Of a DNA stretch of 64,000 bases, positions 8,335 through 17,900 are shown piece by piece. This DNA is from Streptomyces diacarni (GTDB lineage: Bacteria > Actinomycetota > Actinomycetes > Streptomycetales > Streptomycetaceae): NCBI RefSeq assembly GCF_003323715.1, contig NZ_QOIN01000054.1, positions 20,120 through 84,119 on the forward strand, given 5' to 3'. The stretch's first letter is position 1. Each line of letters begins with the position of its first letter. The translations under genes and the position numbers were made by a program. The notes below the pieces were generated by a model that had not been told where the DNA came from, made no database searches, and was given only the letters and a program-made list of their open reading frames with translations.

Positions 8335-9399
8335 TCAGGAGGCGGCCAGGCGCCGGTGTCTGCGGTCGGTGAGGACCGCGATCACACGCGGGGTGAGAAC
8401 GGAGACGATGAGCAGCCCGCCGGTGACGATGACCTGGATCTCGTGTGACACGTCCTTCAGTGTGAGGAGGTTGTTGAGCACACCGATGAGCAGTACGCCC
8501 GCGACGGCACCGCCCAGAGTGCCCTTGCCGCCGTCGAAGTCGACGCCGCCGAGCAGGACGGAGGCGACGACGGTCAGTTCCAGGCCGAGACCGTTGTCGG
8601 CGCGTGCGCTGCCGTAGCGGAGGGTGTAGACGAGCCCGGCGAAGGCGGCCATGAGCCCGCTGACGGCGAAGAGGATGAGCTTGAACCGTTTGACTCGGAT
8701 GCCGGCGAAGTAGGCCACTTCCTCCTGCGCGCCGATCGCGAACAGCGAGCGTCCGAAGCTCGTACGGTGCAGCACCACGGCTGCCGCTGCCGCGAGGAGG
8801 GCGAAGAGCGCCATCGGGTACGGCACGAAGGTGCCGGGCACCGTTTCGGTGCTGCGGGCCCACTGGGCGTACGTCTCGGGGAAGTCGGCGACGGCCTTGT
8901 TGCCCAGGACGACGGAGGCCAGCCCCCGGTAGAGGGCGAGGGTGCCTATGGTGACGGCCAGCGAGGGCAGTCCGACGCGGGTGACCAGCCAACCGTTGAG
9001 GAGACCGCCGAGCACCCCGGTCAGCAGACAGATCGGGATGATCAGTTCGAAGGTCCAGCCGCCGTCCCACAGGCTGCCGGCGAGTGCGCTGGAGAGGCCC
9101 AGCATGGAGGCCACGGACAGGTCGACCTGTCCTGCTACGACCAGAAGGGTCATGGGAAGCGCGAGCAGAGCGATCTCGACGGTGTCGTTGAGTGCGGACG
9201 AGAGGTTGGCCGCGTCCGCGAAGCCGTCGGTCGTGCCGGTTCCGGCGAGGAAGACGGCGACGAGGAGCACGCCGAGTGCCGCGTCCCAGCGCAGGAATCG
9301 CGCGACGCCGCCACCCTCGCGTCCGGAGCTTCCCGCGTTGCCGGGGCCGCGCTGACGTGCGGCCCGCTCCGTGTCGTCGGAGGTCGGTGGTGCGTTCAC
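8335..9399 (-). CDS. rhaQ: Rhamnose ABC transporter permease (second)
   Basis: The 354-residue inner-membrane protein of the RbsC/BPD_transp_2 family has 8-10 hydrophobic segments and the loop motif LLVVAGQVDLSVASMLGLSS that precedes the coupling helix. The GTG start overlaps the stop of the other permease by 4 nt (GTGA). The first 45 residues are polar and of low complexity. It pairs with the neighbouring permease to form the membrane channel; which is called P or Q is by order only. Confidence 0.8.
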   Translation of the reverse strand: MNAPPTSDDTERAARQRGPGNAGSSGREGGGVARFLRWDAALGVLLVAVFLAGTGTTDGFADAANLSSALNDTVEIALLALPMTLLVVAGQVDLSVASMLGLSSALAGSLWDGGWTFELIIPICLLTGVLGGLLNGWLVTRVGLPSLAVTIGTLALYRGLASVVLGNKAVADFPETYAQWARSTETVPGTFVPYPMALFALLAAAAAVVLHRTSFGRSLFAIGAQEEVAYFAGIRVKRFKLILFAVSGLMAAFAGLVYTLRYGSARADNGLGLELTVVASVLLGGVDFDGGKGTLGGAVAGVLLIGVLNNLLTLKDVSHEIQVIVTGGLLIVSVLTPRVIAVLTDRRHRRLAAS

Positions 9400-10442
9400 T
9401 GCCTGCTCCTCTTCCTCAGCGCGCGCGTGGTACGGCTGCGGACGACGCGATCGGTGCTGATCGCTGCCAGCAGCAGCGCACCGGTGATGGCCTGCTCCCA
9501 GAAGGAGTTGACCTTCAGGACGACCAGGGCGCTGCCGATCGTGGTGAGCAGCAGCGCGCCCAGAGCCGCGCCCCAGACGGTGCCGACCCCGCCTGTGATG
9601 GCGATGCCGCCGACGACCACGGCACTGACGACGGTCAGCTCCCAGCCGTTCGCGGCGTCGGCGACGACGGTGCCGAAGCGCGCCAGCCACAGTGCTCCGG
9701 CGAATCCGGCCACGGCTCCGGAGAAGGCGTAGGCAGCGAGCACCCGGCGCCGGACGGGTACGCCCGCGAGCCGCGCCGCCTCGGGACTGGAGCCGATGGC
9801 GTACAGCTCGCGTCCGCCGCGGTAGCTCCGCAGGAAGTACGCCGTTGCGCACAGGACGGCCGCGGCGATGAGCGGCAGGTAGGGAATGCCGAGCAGGCTG
9901 CCGCTGCCGAGGGTGAGCATGTTGTCGGGCAGGTTGGCCGCGTTGATCTGCTCACCGTGCGCCCAGGCGTGGTCAACCCCCTGAATGACATACAGCATGC
10001 CGAGGGTCACCACCAGCGCGGGGACGCGCCCGAAACTGACGAGCAGCCCGCTCGCCAGACCACAGACGGTGCCGAGCGCGATGCCCAGCGCCATGACGGT
10101 GAGGGGGCTGTGGTCCGTTCCTGAGACGAAGTCGCCGCAGGCGAAGGCGGTGAGGCCGACGACCGAACCGACGGACAGGTCGATGTTGCGGGTGAGGACG
10201 ACCACGGACTGGCCGGTGGCGAGCAGCACCAGGATGGAGGAGTTGAGCAGGAGATCCTTGACGCCCTGGCTGTCGAGGAAGCCGGGGTTGACCAGCCAGG
10301 TGGCGAGTATGAGCAGCACGAGTGCCGCGCCGATGCTGAACTCCCGCACACGCAGCACCGCTTCGGCGAGCGAGCGGCGTTCCCGTGGTGGTGGGCCGGT
10401 GTCGCGTTCGGTGGCGTGCGGTGTGTGGGTGGTGACGCTCAT
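9396..10442 (-). CDS. rhaP: Rhamnose ABC transporter permease (first)
   Basis: The 348-residue protein is a second RbsC-type permease, with about 8-10 membrane segments and the family motif VVVLTRNIDLSVGSVVGLTA. The ATG overlaps the ATPase stop by 4 nt. A near-duplicate arrangement of two different permeases with one double ATPase is the usual RhaSTPQ layout. Confidence 0.8.
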   Translation of the reverse strand: MSVTTHTPHATERDTGPPPRERRSLAEAVLRVREFSIGAALVLLILATWLVNPGFLDSQGVKDLLLNSSILVLLATGQSVVVLTRNIDLSVGSVVGLTAFACGDFVSGTDHSPLTVMALGIALGTVCGLASGLLVSFGRVPALVVTLGMLYVIQGVDHAWAHGEQINAANLPDNMLTLGSGSLLGIPYLPLIAAAVLCATAYFLRSYRGGRELYAIGSSPEAARLAGVPVRRRVLAAYAFSGAVAGFAGALWLARFGTVVADAANGWELTVVSAVVVGGIAITGGVGTVWGAALGALLLTTIGSALVVLKVNSFWEQAITGALLLAAISTDRVVRSRTTRALRKRSRQ

Positions 10443-12118
10443 GCCGCCTCCCCGCCCGCGTCACGGGACTCGGTCACCCCATCGGGCCCATCCGGGTCGC
10501 CGGGTTCGCCGTCCGCAGCGCGTCCCTCGCGCTCATGGGCCGCACCGCGCTGTCGGGCTCCGTCGGGGCCATCGGGTTCGGGGGGACCGCCAGGACCCCG
10601 CTCCGGGGCGCGGCCGGTGGCCGCGGCCATCACGTTCTCCTCGTCGGCGTCGGCCCTGGGGATCTCGGCGACGAGCCTGCCCTCGTGCATGACAAGCACC
10701 CGGTCGGCCATGCCGAGGACTTCGGGCAGGTCGGAGGAGACCATGAGCACGGCGAGCCCGTCCGCGGCGAGTTCGGTCAGCAGCCGATGCACCTCGGCCT
10801 TGGTGCCGACGTCGATCCCGCGGGTGGGCTCGTCCACGATGAGGACGGCGGGGTCGGTGGCCAGCCACTTGGCGAGCACGACCTTCTGCTGGTTGCCGCC
10901 GGATAGCACACCGACCGTGTCGGAGAGCCGGTCGTACTTGAGCTGGAGGCGGACGGCCCAGTCGGCGGCGCGGGCGCGTTCGAGAGTGCGTCGTACGAGC
11001 CCGGCGGTGCCGAGCTGCCCGAGCCCTGTCAGTCCGATGTTCCGCTCGATGCTGGCGTCCATCACCAGGCCGCGTTGCCGCCGGTCCTCGGGTACGAGCG
11101 CGAGTCCGGCGGTCACGGCCGCGGTGGGCGAACCGGGGCGCAACGCCGTTCCGTCCACCTCGACGTGGCCCGCGTCCGGCTTGTCGACGCCGAAGACCGC
11201 CTGGACGACCTCGCTGCGCCCGGCGCCGACGAGTCCGGCGAGCGCGACGATCTCTCCCCGGTGCACCGTGAAGGAGACATCGTGGAAGACTCCCTCTCGA
11301 GTCAGCCGGCGCACGTTGAGTGCCGGCTCGCCGGTGTGCGATTCGTGCTGGGGGTACAGCTCGCCCAGGTCGCGGCCGACCATGCGGCGCACCAGGTCGT
11401 CCTCCGTGAGCCCGTCCAGCGGTTCGGACGCGACAAGCCGGCCGTCGCGCAGGGTGGTGACCCGCTGGCACAGCACGAAGATCTCACTGAGTCTGTGTGA
11501 GATGAAAAGCACCGCCGCACCTTCGGCGCGCAGCGTCTCGACCACGGAGAAGAGACGCACGGTCTCGCTTCCGGTCAGCGCGGCGGTGGGCTCGTCCATG
11601 ATCAGTACGCGTGCGTCGAACGAGAGAGCCTTCGCGATCTCGACGATCTGCTGATCGGCGATGGACAGGCCGCGTGCCGGCCGGTCGGGGTCGAGCCGGA
11701 CGCCGAGCCGGGACATCAGCGCGGCTGTCGCCTCGTGCACGGCGTGGTGGTCGATGCGCCCGAAGGAACGGCGGGGCTGGCGACCCATGAAGATGTTCTC
11801 CGCGATCGACAGATCGGCGAAAAGCGTGGGCTCCTGGTAGATGACGGCGATCCCCGCATCACGCGCGTCGGCCGGGCCGTGGAAGAGCGCGGGCTCGCCG
11901 TCGAGCCGGACCGTGCCGGCGTCCGGTGCGTGCACCCCGGCGAGAATCTTGATCAGTGTGGATTTGCCCGCGCCGTTCTCCCCCGCGAGGGCGTGCGCCT
12001 GCCCGGCGGAGAGTTCCAGGGAGACGCCCTGGAGGGCACGTACGCTGCCGAATGACTTGTTCACCCCCTCAAGTGCGAGGACCGGCGGCGGACCACCGGC
12101 CGGTGGGATGTCGCTCAT
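10439..12118 (-). CDS. rhaT: Rhamnose ABC transporter ATPase with two nucleotide-binding domains
   Basis: The 559-residue protein has two ABC modules, as in RbsA/XylG. The first has Walker A GENGAGKST and Walker B VLIMDEPTAAL. The second has a degenerate Walker A (LVGAGRSEV), signature LSGGNQQKV and Walker B VLIVDEPTRGIDVG, as usual in this family. The last 50 residues are a Pro/Gly/Asp-rich tail with no counterpart in the family core. It powers rhamnose uptake and is the first gene of the minus-strand operon, starting about 45 nt from a LacI-type operator. Confidence 0.85.
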   Translation of the reverse strand: MSDIPPAGGPPPVLALEGVNKSFGSVRALQGVSLELSAGQAHALAGENGAGKSTLIKILAGVHAPDAGTVRLDGEPALFHGPADARDAGIAVIYQEPTLFADLSIAENIFMGRQPRRSFGRIDHHAVHEATAALMSRLGVRLDPDRPARGLSIADQQIVEIAKALSFDARVLIMDEPTAALTGSETVRLFSVVETLRAEGAAVLFISHRLSEIFVLCQRVTTLRDGRLVASEPLDGLTEDDLVRRMVGRDLGELYPQHESHTGEPALNVRRLTREGVFHDVSFTVHRGEIVALAGLVGAGRSEVVQAVFGVDKPDAGHVEVDGTALRPGSPTAAVTAGLALVPEDRRQRGLVMDASIERNIGLTGLGQLGTAGLVRRTLERARAADWAVRLQLKYDRLSDTVGVLSGGNQQKVVLAKWLATDPAVLIVDEPTRGIDVGTKAEVHRLLTELAADGLAVLMVSSDLPEVLGMADRVLVMHEGRLVAEIPRADADEENVMAAATGRAPERGPGGPPEPDGPDGARQRGAAHEREGRAADGEPGDPDGPDGVTESRDAGGEAA

Positions 12119-12160
12119 GGTGTTCCTCCTGTGCTCGCCAGGCGGTCTGAACCCAGAAAA

Positions 12161-12172
12161 TGAAATGATTCA
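12161..12172. promoter_or_regulatory. LacI-type operator upstream of rhaT (TGAAATGATTCA)
   Basis: This near-palindrome lies 43 nt before the rhaT start. It is almost the same as the site before rhaI; read on the opposite strand it is TGAATCATTTCA. Both fit the LacI-family pattern TGAAnCGnTTCA with a central CG/TG step. The site probably represses the importer operon in the absence of rhamnose. Confidence 0.65.
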
Positions 12173-12335
12173 ACAGAGCTCACGGGAAGCTAGCCCCGTT
12201 CTTCGGAGGCAGTCAAGGGGATGCGCAGCGGGCAATTCAGGTGCTCTTCGGCACCGTTGGAGTTCCCCAACCGCACCGGTAACGCGCCCTCTTGACGTCG
12301 AAGGGGTGTGCACATACGGTCACTCCGCATTGCGT

Positions 12336-12347
12336 TGAATCGTTTCA
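12336..12347. promoter_or_regulatory. LacI-type operator upstream of rhaI (TGAATCGTTTCA)
   Basis: This second copy of the palindrome lies 67 nt before the rhaI start, about 175 nt from the first copy. A pair of sites in a divergent promoter region is a common set-up for joint repression, possibly with looping. It is the only sequence shared by both promoters that I could see. Confidence 0.65.
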
Positions 12348-12414
12348 TGTCCGCCTCCCGTTTCCGTCCCCGGCCGTGTCCGTCGTCCCACACCCCACAG
12401 CACTGAGGAGATGC

Positions 12415-13587
12415 ATGTCGGAACGCAAGCTCGCCGCTGTGAAGTCAGCGCTCGCCTCCCAGCGGATCGAGACGCCGTCTTGGGCGTACGCCAACTCGGG
12501 CACACGTTTCAAGGTCTTCACGCAGGCCGGCGTACCTCGCACGCCGCAGGAGAAGATCGACGACGCCGCTCGGGTGCAGCGCCACACGGGAGTCGCCCCG
12601 CTCGTCGCCCTGCACATCCCCTGGGACAGGACCGGCGACTACGCAGCCCTGGCCGCCTATGCCCGGCAGCGCGGTGTACGCACGGGCACGGTCAACGCCA
12701 ACGTCTTCCAGGACGACGACTACAAGCTCGGATCGGTGACCCACCCTGACCCGGCGGTGCGGCGCAAGGCCCTCGACCACCTCATGGAGTGCGTCGACAT
12801 CATGGACGCGACCGGTTCGCGCGATCTCAAGCTGTGGTTCTCCGACGGCACCAACTACCCGGGCCAGGACGACATCAGGGCACGTCAGGACCGGCTTTCC
12901 GAAGCGCTCTCGGCCGTGTACGAGCGGCTGGGAGAAGAGCAGCGGCTCGTGCTGGAGTACAAGCTGTTCGAGCCCGCCTTCTACTCCACAGACGTCCCCG
13001 ACTGGGGTACCTCGTACGCCCACTGCCTCAAACTCGGGCCCAGGGCACAGGTCTGCGTGGACACGGGACACCACGCACCGGGCACCAACATCGAGTTCAT
13101 CGTGGCGTTCCTGCTCCGGGAGGGGAAGCTCGGCGCCTTCGACTTCAACTCGCGCTTCTACGCGGACGACGACCTGATGGCCGGCGCCGCCGACCCCTTC
13201 CAGCTGTTCCGCATCCTGTACGAGGTACGGGTCGGCGGCGGACTCGAACCGGAGGCCGGAATCGCCTTCATGCTCGACCAGTGCCACAACATCGAGCCGA
13301 AGATCCCCGCCATCATCCGCTCGGTGATGAACGTGCAGGAGGCCACCGCCAAGGCGCTTCTGGTGGACCGCGAGGAGCTGGCGAAAGCCCAGCGCGCCGG
13401 GGACGTGCTCACTGCCAACGGCCTGCTCATGGACGCCTACAACACGGATGTGCGCCCCCTGCTGGCCGACGTGCGGGAGGAACTGGGCGCCGACCGCGAC
13501 CCCATGGCGGCTTACGCGGCCTCCGGCTGGGCCGCTCGCATCACCGAGGAACGGGTCGGCGGGCAGCAGGCGGGCTGGGGAGCATAG
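12415..13587 (+). CDS. rhaI: L-rhamnose isomerase (xylose-isomerase-like TIM barrel)
   Basis: The 390-residue enzyme interconverts L-rhamnose and L-rhamnulose in the cytoplasm. It resembles the RhaI type from Pseudomonas stutzeri and Actinobacteria and not E. coli RhaA. Visible metal/active-site segments are LEYKLFEPAFY, VCVDTGHHAPGTNIEF and AFDFNSRFYADDDL. The ATG giving MSERKLAAVK follows GAGGAGATGC; an ATG 4 nt earlier is in another frame. It is the first gene of the divergent catabolic operon. Confidence 0.87.
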   Translation: MSERKLAAVKSALASQRIETPSWAYANSGTRFKVFTQAGVPRTPQEKIDDAARVQRHTGVAPLVALHIPWDRTGDYAALAAYARQRGVRTGTVNANVFQDDDYKLGSVTHPDPAVRRKALDHLMECVDIMDATGSRDLKLWFSDGTNYPGQDDIRARQDRLSEALSAVYERLGEEQRLVLEYKLFEPAFYSTDVPDWGTSYAHCLKLGPRAQVCVDTGHHAPGTNIEFIVAFLLREGKLGAFDFNSRFYADDDLMAGAADPFQLFRILYEVRVGGGLEPEAGIAFMLDQCHNIEPKIPAIIRSVMNVQEATAKALLVDREELAKAQRAGDVLTANGLLMDAYNTDVRPLLADVREELGADRDPMAAYAASGWAARITEERVGGQQAGWGA

Positions 13588-13600
13588 AAGCGCCGGCTGC

Positions 13601-13628
13601 GCGGCGTCCCACCCGCCGGGGACGCCGC
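13601..13628. terminator. Hairpin between rhaI and rhaEW
   Basis: A perfect 10-bp inverted repeat (GCGGCGTCCC / GGGACGCCGC) with an 8-nt loop starts 13 nt after the rhaI stop. It lacks a T run, so it may attenuate transcription or stabilise the rhaI message rather than stop transcription fully. Confidence 0.5.
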
Positions 13629-13779
13629 GAGCCGCGCAACCAGCCCACAACAGCATGCGCAAACCCGCAGCGCACGGGCAGGTACGGCCCCACCTTCCTC
13701 AGAGCCGGCACAGGTGGGACCCGCCGGCCGCAGCGCGTCCCGTCGAGGACAACCGACCGCACCGAGGAGGACGAGCCAC

Positions 13780-15849
13780 ATGGCAACCGTTGCCCCTGAC
13801 CCGCACCACCCCTCCCACCCCGTCGAGGTGTCCGCGCTGCTGGAACGCTCGCACCGGCTGGGCAGCGATCCGCGCAACACCAACTACGCCGGAGGGAACA
13901 CCTCCGCGAAGGGAACAGCGCCCGACCCCGTCACCGGTGCCGACACCGAACTGATGTGGGTCAAGGGCTCCGGCGGCGACCTGGGCACGCTGACGGAAGA
14001 GGGGCTGGCGGCGCTCCGTGTGGACCGTCTCCGCGCACTTCCGGCCGTGTACCCGGGGGCCGAGCGCGAGGATGCGATGGTGGCCGCTTACGACTACTGC
14101 CTGCACGGCAAGGGGGGCGCGGCGCCGTCCATCGACACCGCGATGCATGCGCTGGTCGACGCCGCACACGTAGACCATCTGCACCCCGATTCCGGTATCG
14201 CGCTGGCATGCGCGGCGGACGGCGAGAAGCTGACCCGTGAGTGCTTCGGCGACACGGTGGCGTGGGTGCCGTGGCGGCGTCCCGGATTCCAGCTCGGCCT
14301 GGACATCGCCGCCGTGCAGGAGGCACACCCCGAGGCCATCGGCTGTGTCCTGGGCGGGCACGGCATCACGGCCTGGGGCAACACGAGCGAGGAGTGCGAA
14401 CGCAACTCCCTGCACATCATCCGCACCGCCGAGCGTTTCTTGACGGAACACGGCAGCGCCGAGCCCTTCGGCGCCGTACGTCCCGGTTACGCGCCGCTGC
14501 CGCCTGCCGAGCGGGCGGCACGCGCGGCGGCGCTCGCACCGACGGTGCGCGGGCTTGCCTCAAGCGATCACGCTCAGGTGGGACACTTCGATGACACACC
14601 GGCCCTCCTCGACTTCCTCTCCCGAACAGAGCACCCCCGACTGGCGGCACTGGGCACGTCGTGTCCGGATCACTTCCTGCGCACCAAAGTGCGCCCTCTC
14701 GTGCTGGACCTTCCCGCGGAATCGCCGCTGGAGGAGGCGGTCGAACGGCTGAGGGAGCTGCATGAGGAGTACCGCGCGGACTATCGCGCGTACTACGAGC
14801 GGCACGCGTCACCGGGCTCCCCCGCGATGCGCGGTGCCGACCCGGCGATCGTGCTGGTGCCGGGAGTGGGCATGTTCAGCTTCGGCAAGGACAAGCAGAC
14901 GGCGCGGGTCGCGGGCGAGTTCTACCTCAACGCCGTCAACGTGATGCGCGGCGCCGAATCGGTTTCCTCGTACGCGCCCATCGAGGAGGCGGAGAAGTTC
15001 CGGATCGAGTACTGGGAGCTGGAGGAGGCCAAGCTGCGCCGGATGCCCGCTCCGCGTCCGCTGGCCACTCGCGTCGCGCTGGTCACGGGTGGGGGGTCCG
15101 GGATCGGCCGCGCCATCGCGCACCGGCTGACCGCCGAGGGCGCGTGCGTGGTGGTGGCCGACGTGAACGCGAAGAGCGCGGGCACGGTGGCCGAGGAGCT
15201 GGGAGGTCCCGACCACGCGCTGCCCGTGACGGTCGACGTCACCTCGGAGGAGCAGATCGCCGCGGCGTTCGCCGAAGCCGTCCGGGCATTCGGCGGCGTG
15301 GACCTGGTCGTCAGCAACGCCGGAATCTCCGTCTCCAAACCACTGGGCGAGACCACCGCCGCCGACTGGGACCGGCAGCATTCCATCATGGCCCGCGGAT
15401 CCTTCCTCGTGGCACGCGAGGCGGCCAGGGTGATGACCGAACAGAACATGGGCGGCGACATCGTCTACATCTCGTCCAAGAACGGTGTCTTCGCCGGCTC
15501 CGACAACATCGCCTACGGCGCGGCCAAGGCCGACCAGGCGCACCAGGTGCGTCTGCTGGCGGCCGAGCTGGGCGAGCGAGGCATCCGCGTCAACGGCATC
15601 AACCCGGACGCCGTCGTGCGGGGTTCGGGCATCTTCGCGGGCGGCTGGGGCGCGCAGCGCGCTGCGGTCTACGGGGTGCCCGAGGAGGAGCTGGGTCGGT
15701 TCTACGCCCAGCGCACCCTCCTCAAGCGCGAGGTGCTACCGGAGCACGTCGCCGCCGCGGTCTTCGCGCTGACCGGTGGCGACCTCAGCCGGACGACGGG
15801 ACTCCACATCCCGGTCGACGCCGGTGTCGCCGCGGCTTTCCTGCGCTGA
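13780..15849 (+). CDS. rhaEW: Bifunctional rhamnulose-1-phosphate aldolase / lactaldehyde dehydrogenase
   Basis: The 689-residue fusion has an N-terminal class II aldolase domain (about 1-420). Metal and catalytic motifs there include HVDHLHPDSGIAL and VLGGHGITAWG. The C-terminal short-chain dehydrogenase domain (about 425-689) has the cofactor motif VTGGGSGIGRAIA near residue 434 and the catalytic YGAAK near residue 578. The aldolase should split L-rhamnulose-1-phosphate into dihydroxyacetone phosphate and L-lactaldehyde, and the dehydrogenase should oxidise lactaldehyde to lactate. This matches the RhaEW type. The ATG is preceded by GAGGAGG. Confidence 0.87.
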   Translation: MATVAPDPHHPSHPVEVSALLERSHRLGSDPRNTNYAGGNTSAKGTAPDPVTGADTELMWVKGSGGDLGTLTEEGLAALRVDRLRALPAVYPGAEREDAMVAAYDYCLHGKGGAAPSIDTAMHALVDAAHVDHLHPDSGIALACAADGEKLTRECFGDTVAWVPWRRPGFQLGLDIAAVQEAHPEAIGCVLGGHGITAWGNTSEECERNSLHIIRTAERFLTEHGSAEPFGAVRPGYAPLPPAERAARAAALAPTVRGLASSDHAQVGHFDDTPALLDFLSRTEHPRLAALGTSCPDHFLRTKVRPLVLDLPAESPLEEAVERLRELHEEYRADYRAYYERHASPGSPAMRGADPAIVLVPGVGMFSFGKDKQTARVAGEFYLNAVNVMRGAESVSSYAPIEEAEKFRIEYWELEEAKLRRMPAPRPLATRVALVTGGGSGIGRAIAHRLTAEGACVVVADVNAKSAGTVAEELGGPDHALPVTVDVTSEEQIAAAFAEAVRAFGGVDLVVSNAGISVSKPLGETTAADWDRQHSIMARGSFLVAREAARVMTEQNMGGDIVYISSKNGVFAGSDNIAYGAAKADQAHQVRLLAAELGERGIRVNGINPDAVVRGSGIFAGGWGAQRAAVYGVPEEELGRFYAQRTLLKREVLPEHVAAAVFALTGGDLSRTTGLHIPVDAGVAAAFLR

Positions 15850-15992
15850 CGCCCACCGAGGGCGCCCTTCGCCTGATCCCTTCGCCTCGTTGACCGGTGG
15901 CGGACCGCACACCGTGGGGGCGGCCCGCCGCCGGTATCCCCTGGGGGCCTCGCCAATCCCCCGCCACCACCCGCCGACGTGAGGTCACCGCC

Positions 15993-17507
15993 GTGCCACG
16001 AGCCACCTCCGACTCCCCTGCCGGGGTCGCCTACGCCGCCGTCGACCTGGGCGCGTCCAGCGGGCGCGTCATCCTGGGCACTGTGGCCGGGGAAGGACTG
16101 GCCCTGGAGGAGGTGCACCGCTTCCCGAACCGGCCGGTACGCGCGGGAGGGGCGGAACGGACGCTTCACTGGGACATCCTCGGCCTCTACCGAGGTGTGC
16201 TGGACGGGTTGTGTGCGGCCGCGACAAAGGCGGGGCGGCTCGCCTCGGTCGGTATCGACACCTGGGCCGTCGACTTCGGCGTGCTCGACGCGGACGGCGC
16301 TCTGCTGGGTAACCCGGTGCACTACCGCGACGCCCGTACGGACGGCATGGAAGCCGAGGTGGCCGCGGCGCTGTCCGCACCGGAGCTGTACGCGCACACA
16401 GGGTTGCAGCACCTGCCCTTCAACACCGTGTACCAGCTGTGCGCCGCCCGGAGGAGCGCCCAGTGGACCGTGGCACGTCAGCTGCTGCTGATCCCCGACC
16501 TCCTCTCCTACTGGCTGACCGGCACGCGGGGGACGGAGGTGACCAACGCGTCCACCACACAGCTGATCGACCCCCGCACGCGCGACTGGTCCCGGCCCGT
16601 CGCCGAGGCGCTCGACCTCGATGTGTCGCTCTTCCCGCCCCTGCGCCACCCCGGCGACCCGGCGGGTGAGCTGCTGCCCGGCACAGTGCCGGTGGCGGAG
16701 CGGCACGGGCCCGTCCCGGTGACCGCTGTCGGATCGCACGACACCGCCTCGGCTGTCGTAGGCGTACCCGCCGCCGGGGAAGACTTCGCGTACATCGCGA
16801 CCGGCACCTGGTCGCTCGTGGGTATGGAACTGGACACGCCGATACTGACGGAGGAGAGCCGCAGGGCCAACTTCACCAACGAACTCGGGGTGGACGGGAC
16901 GGTGCGCTACCTGCGCAACACCATGGGGCTGTGGCTGCTCCAGGAGTGCCTGCGCGAGTGGGAGGCCGGTGGTTCCAGGCAGAACCTCCCCGGGCTGCTC
17001 GGCAGCGCGGCCAAGGTTCCCGTGCTGCGCTCGGTCGTGGACGCCGGCGACCCGGAGTTCCTCGCACCGGGCGGCATGGTGGGCCGGATCGCCGAGGCCT
17101 GCCGGCGTACGGGGCAGCCCGTCCCGCGCGACCCGGCACAGACGGCACGCTGTGTGCTGGACTCGCTCGCTCTCGCCCACCGCGCCGCCGTCGCCGACGC
17201 GCAGCGGCTGTCGAACCGAGAGGTGCGCACGGTCCACGTCGTCGGCGGCGGCGTTCACAACGAGCTGCTGTGCCAGCTGACGGCCGACGCCTGCGGCCTG
17301 CCGGTCGTCGCCGGGCCCGCGGAGGCGGCGGCCTACGGCAACATCCTGGTACAGGCCCGAGCGGCGGGAGCACTGCACGGAGATCTCGCCACACTGCGAA
17401 CGGTTCTGGGCAGCGCTCTTCGGCTACGCCTGTACGAGCCCGCAGGCGATCAACGCCCCTGGGAACGGGCCGCCGCCCGCGTCCGGGGGAGCTCGGGCAC
17501 GACGTAG
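15993..17507 (+). CDS. rhaB: Rhamnulokinase (FGGY family)
   Basis: The 504-residue sugar kinase phosphorylates L-rhamnulose with ATP to L-rhamnulose-1-phosphate. It has the first FGGY phosphate loop VDLGASSGRVILG near residue 13, the substrate segment WAVDFGVLD, and the ATP-site elements GSHDTASAV and VHVVGGGVHNELL. The GTG giving MPRATSDSPAG is chosen because the kinase core begins at residue about 12 and GAGGT lies upstream; longer in-frame starts add low-complexity sequence. With rhaI and rhaEW it completes rhamnose breakdown. Confidence 0.87.
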   Translation: MPRATSDSPAGVAYAAVDLGASSGRVILGTVAGEGLALEEVHRFPNRPVRAGGAERTLHWDILGLYRGVLDGLCAAATKAGRLASVGIDTWAVDFGVLDADGALLGNPVHYRDARTDGMEAEVAAALSAPELYAHTGLQHLPFNTVYQLCAARRSAQWTVARQLLLIPDLLSYWLTGTRGTEVTNASTTQLIDPRTRDWSRPVAEALDLDVSLFPPLRHPGDPAGELLPGTVPVAERHGPVPVTAVGSHDTASAVVGVPAAGEDFAYIATGTWSLVGMELDTPILTEESRRANFTNELGVDGTVRYLRNTMGLWLLQECLREWEAGGSRQNLPGLLGSAAKVPVLRSVVDAGDPEFLAPGGMVGRIAEACRRTGQPVPRDPAQTARCVLDSLALAHRAAVADAQRLSNREVRTVHVVGGGVHNELLCQLTADACGLPVVAGPAEAAAYGNILVQARAAGALHGDLATLRTVLGSALRLRLYEPAGDQRPWERAAARVRGSSGTT

Positions 17508-17900
17508 GCCACACCTGGTGCGCTCGCTGAGATGCTTTGGCGTCCTGGAAGCGGCATGGGAAAGCCGGCCGCTCCACAACCCATCTCAGTGCTCCGGTCC
17601 GCCCGTCTTCTCCAGGCCTACGGACGAGAGGTGTTCACGCTGGCAAGCGGGCGCCTCTGCCCGTTCACCAGCCAGTAGGAGGTCGGCGATCCGCACGTGC
17701 TCTGCGCAGCGGACAGTGGCCCGATCCCGCCGGCAGGGTCCGGGCTGCGTCGACCTCGCTGTTACCGAACGCGGACACGAACCGGTGAACAACTTCCCCC
17801 TCCAGGGCCATCTCACAGGGTGTAGCGAACAGCAGACTCGGGCGGCGCCGGTCACCACAGGGGCTGGCGCCGCACATTGACACTTTTAGGGATTTCCGCC
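17508..17900. other. Intergenic region without a supported gene
   Basis: The 390-nt gap between rhaB and the lipoprotein gene carries only overlapping short open frames with no recognisable protein or ribosome site. The promoter of the lipoprotein gene should lie near its right end, but I cannot identify -10/-35 boxes with confidence. Confidence 0.4.
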
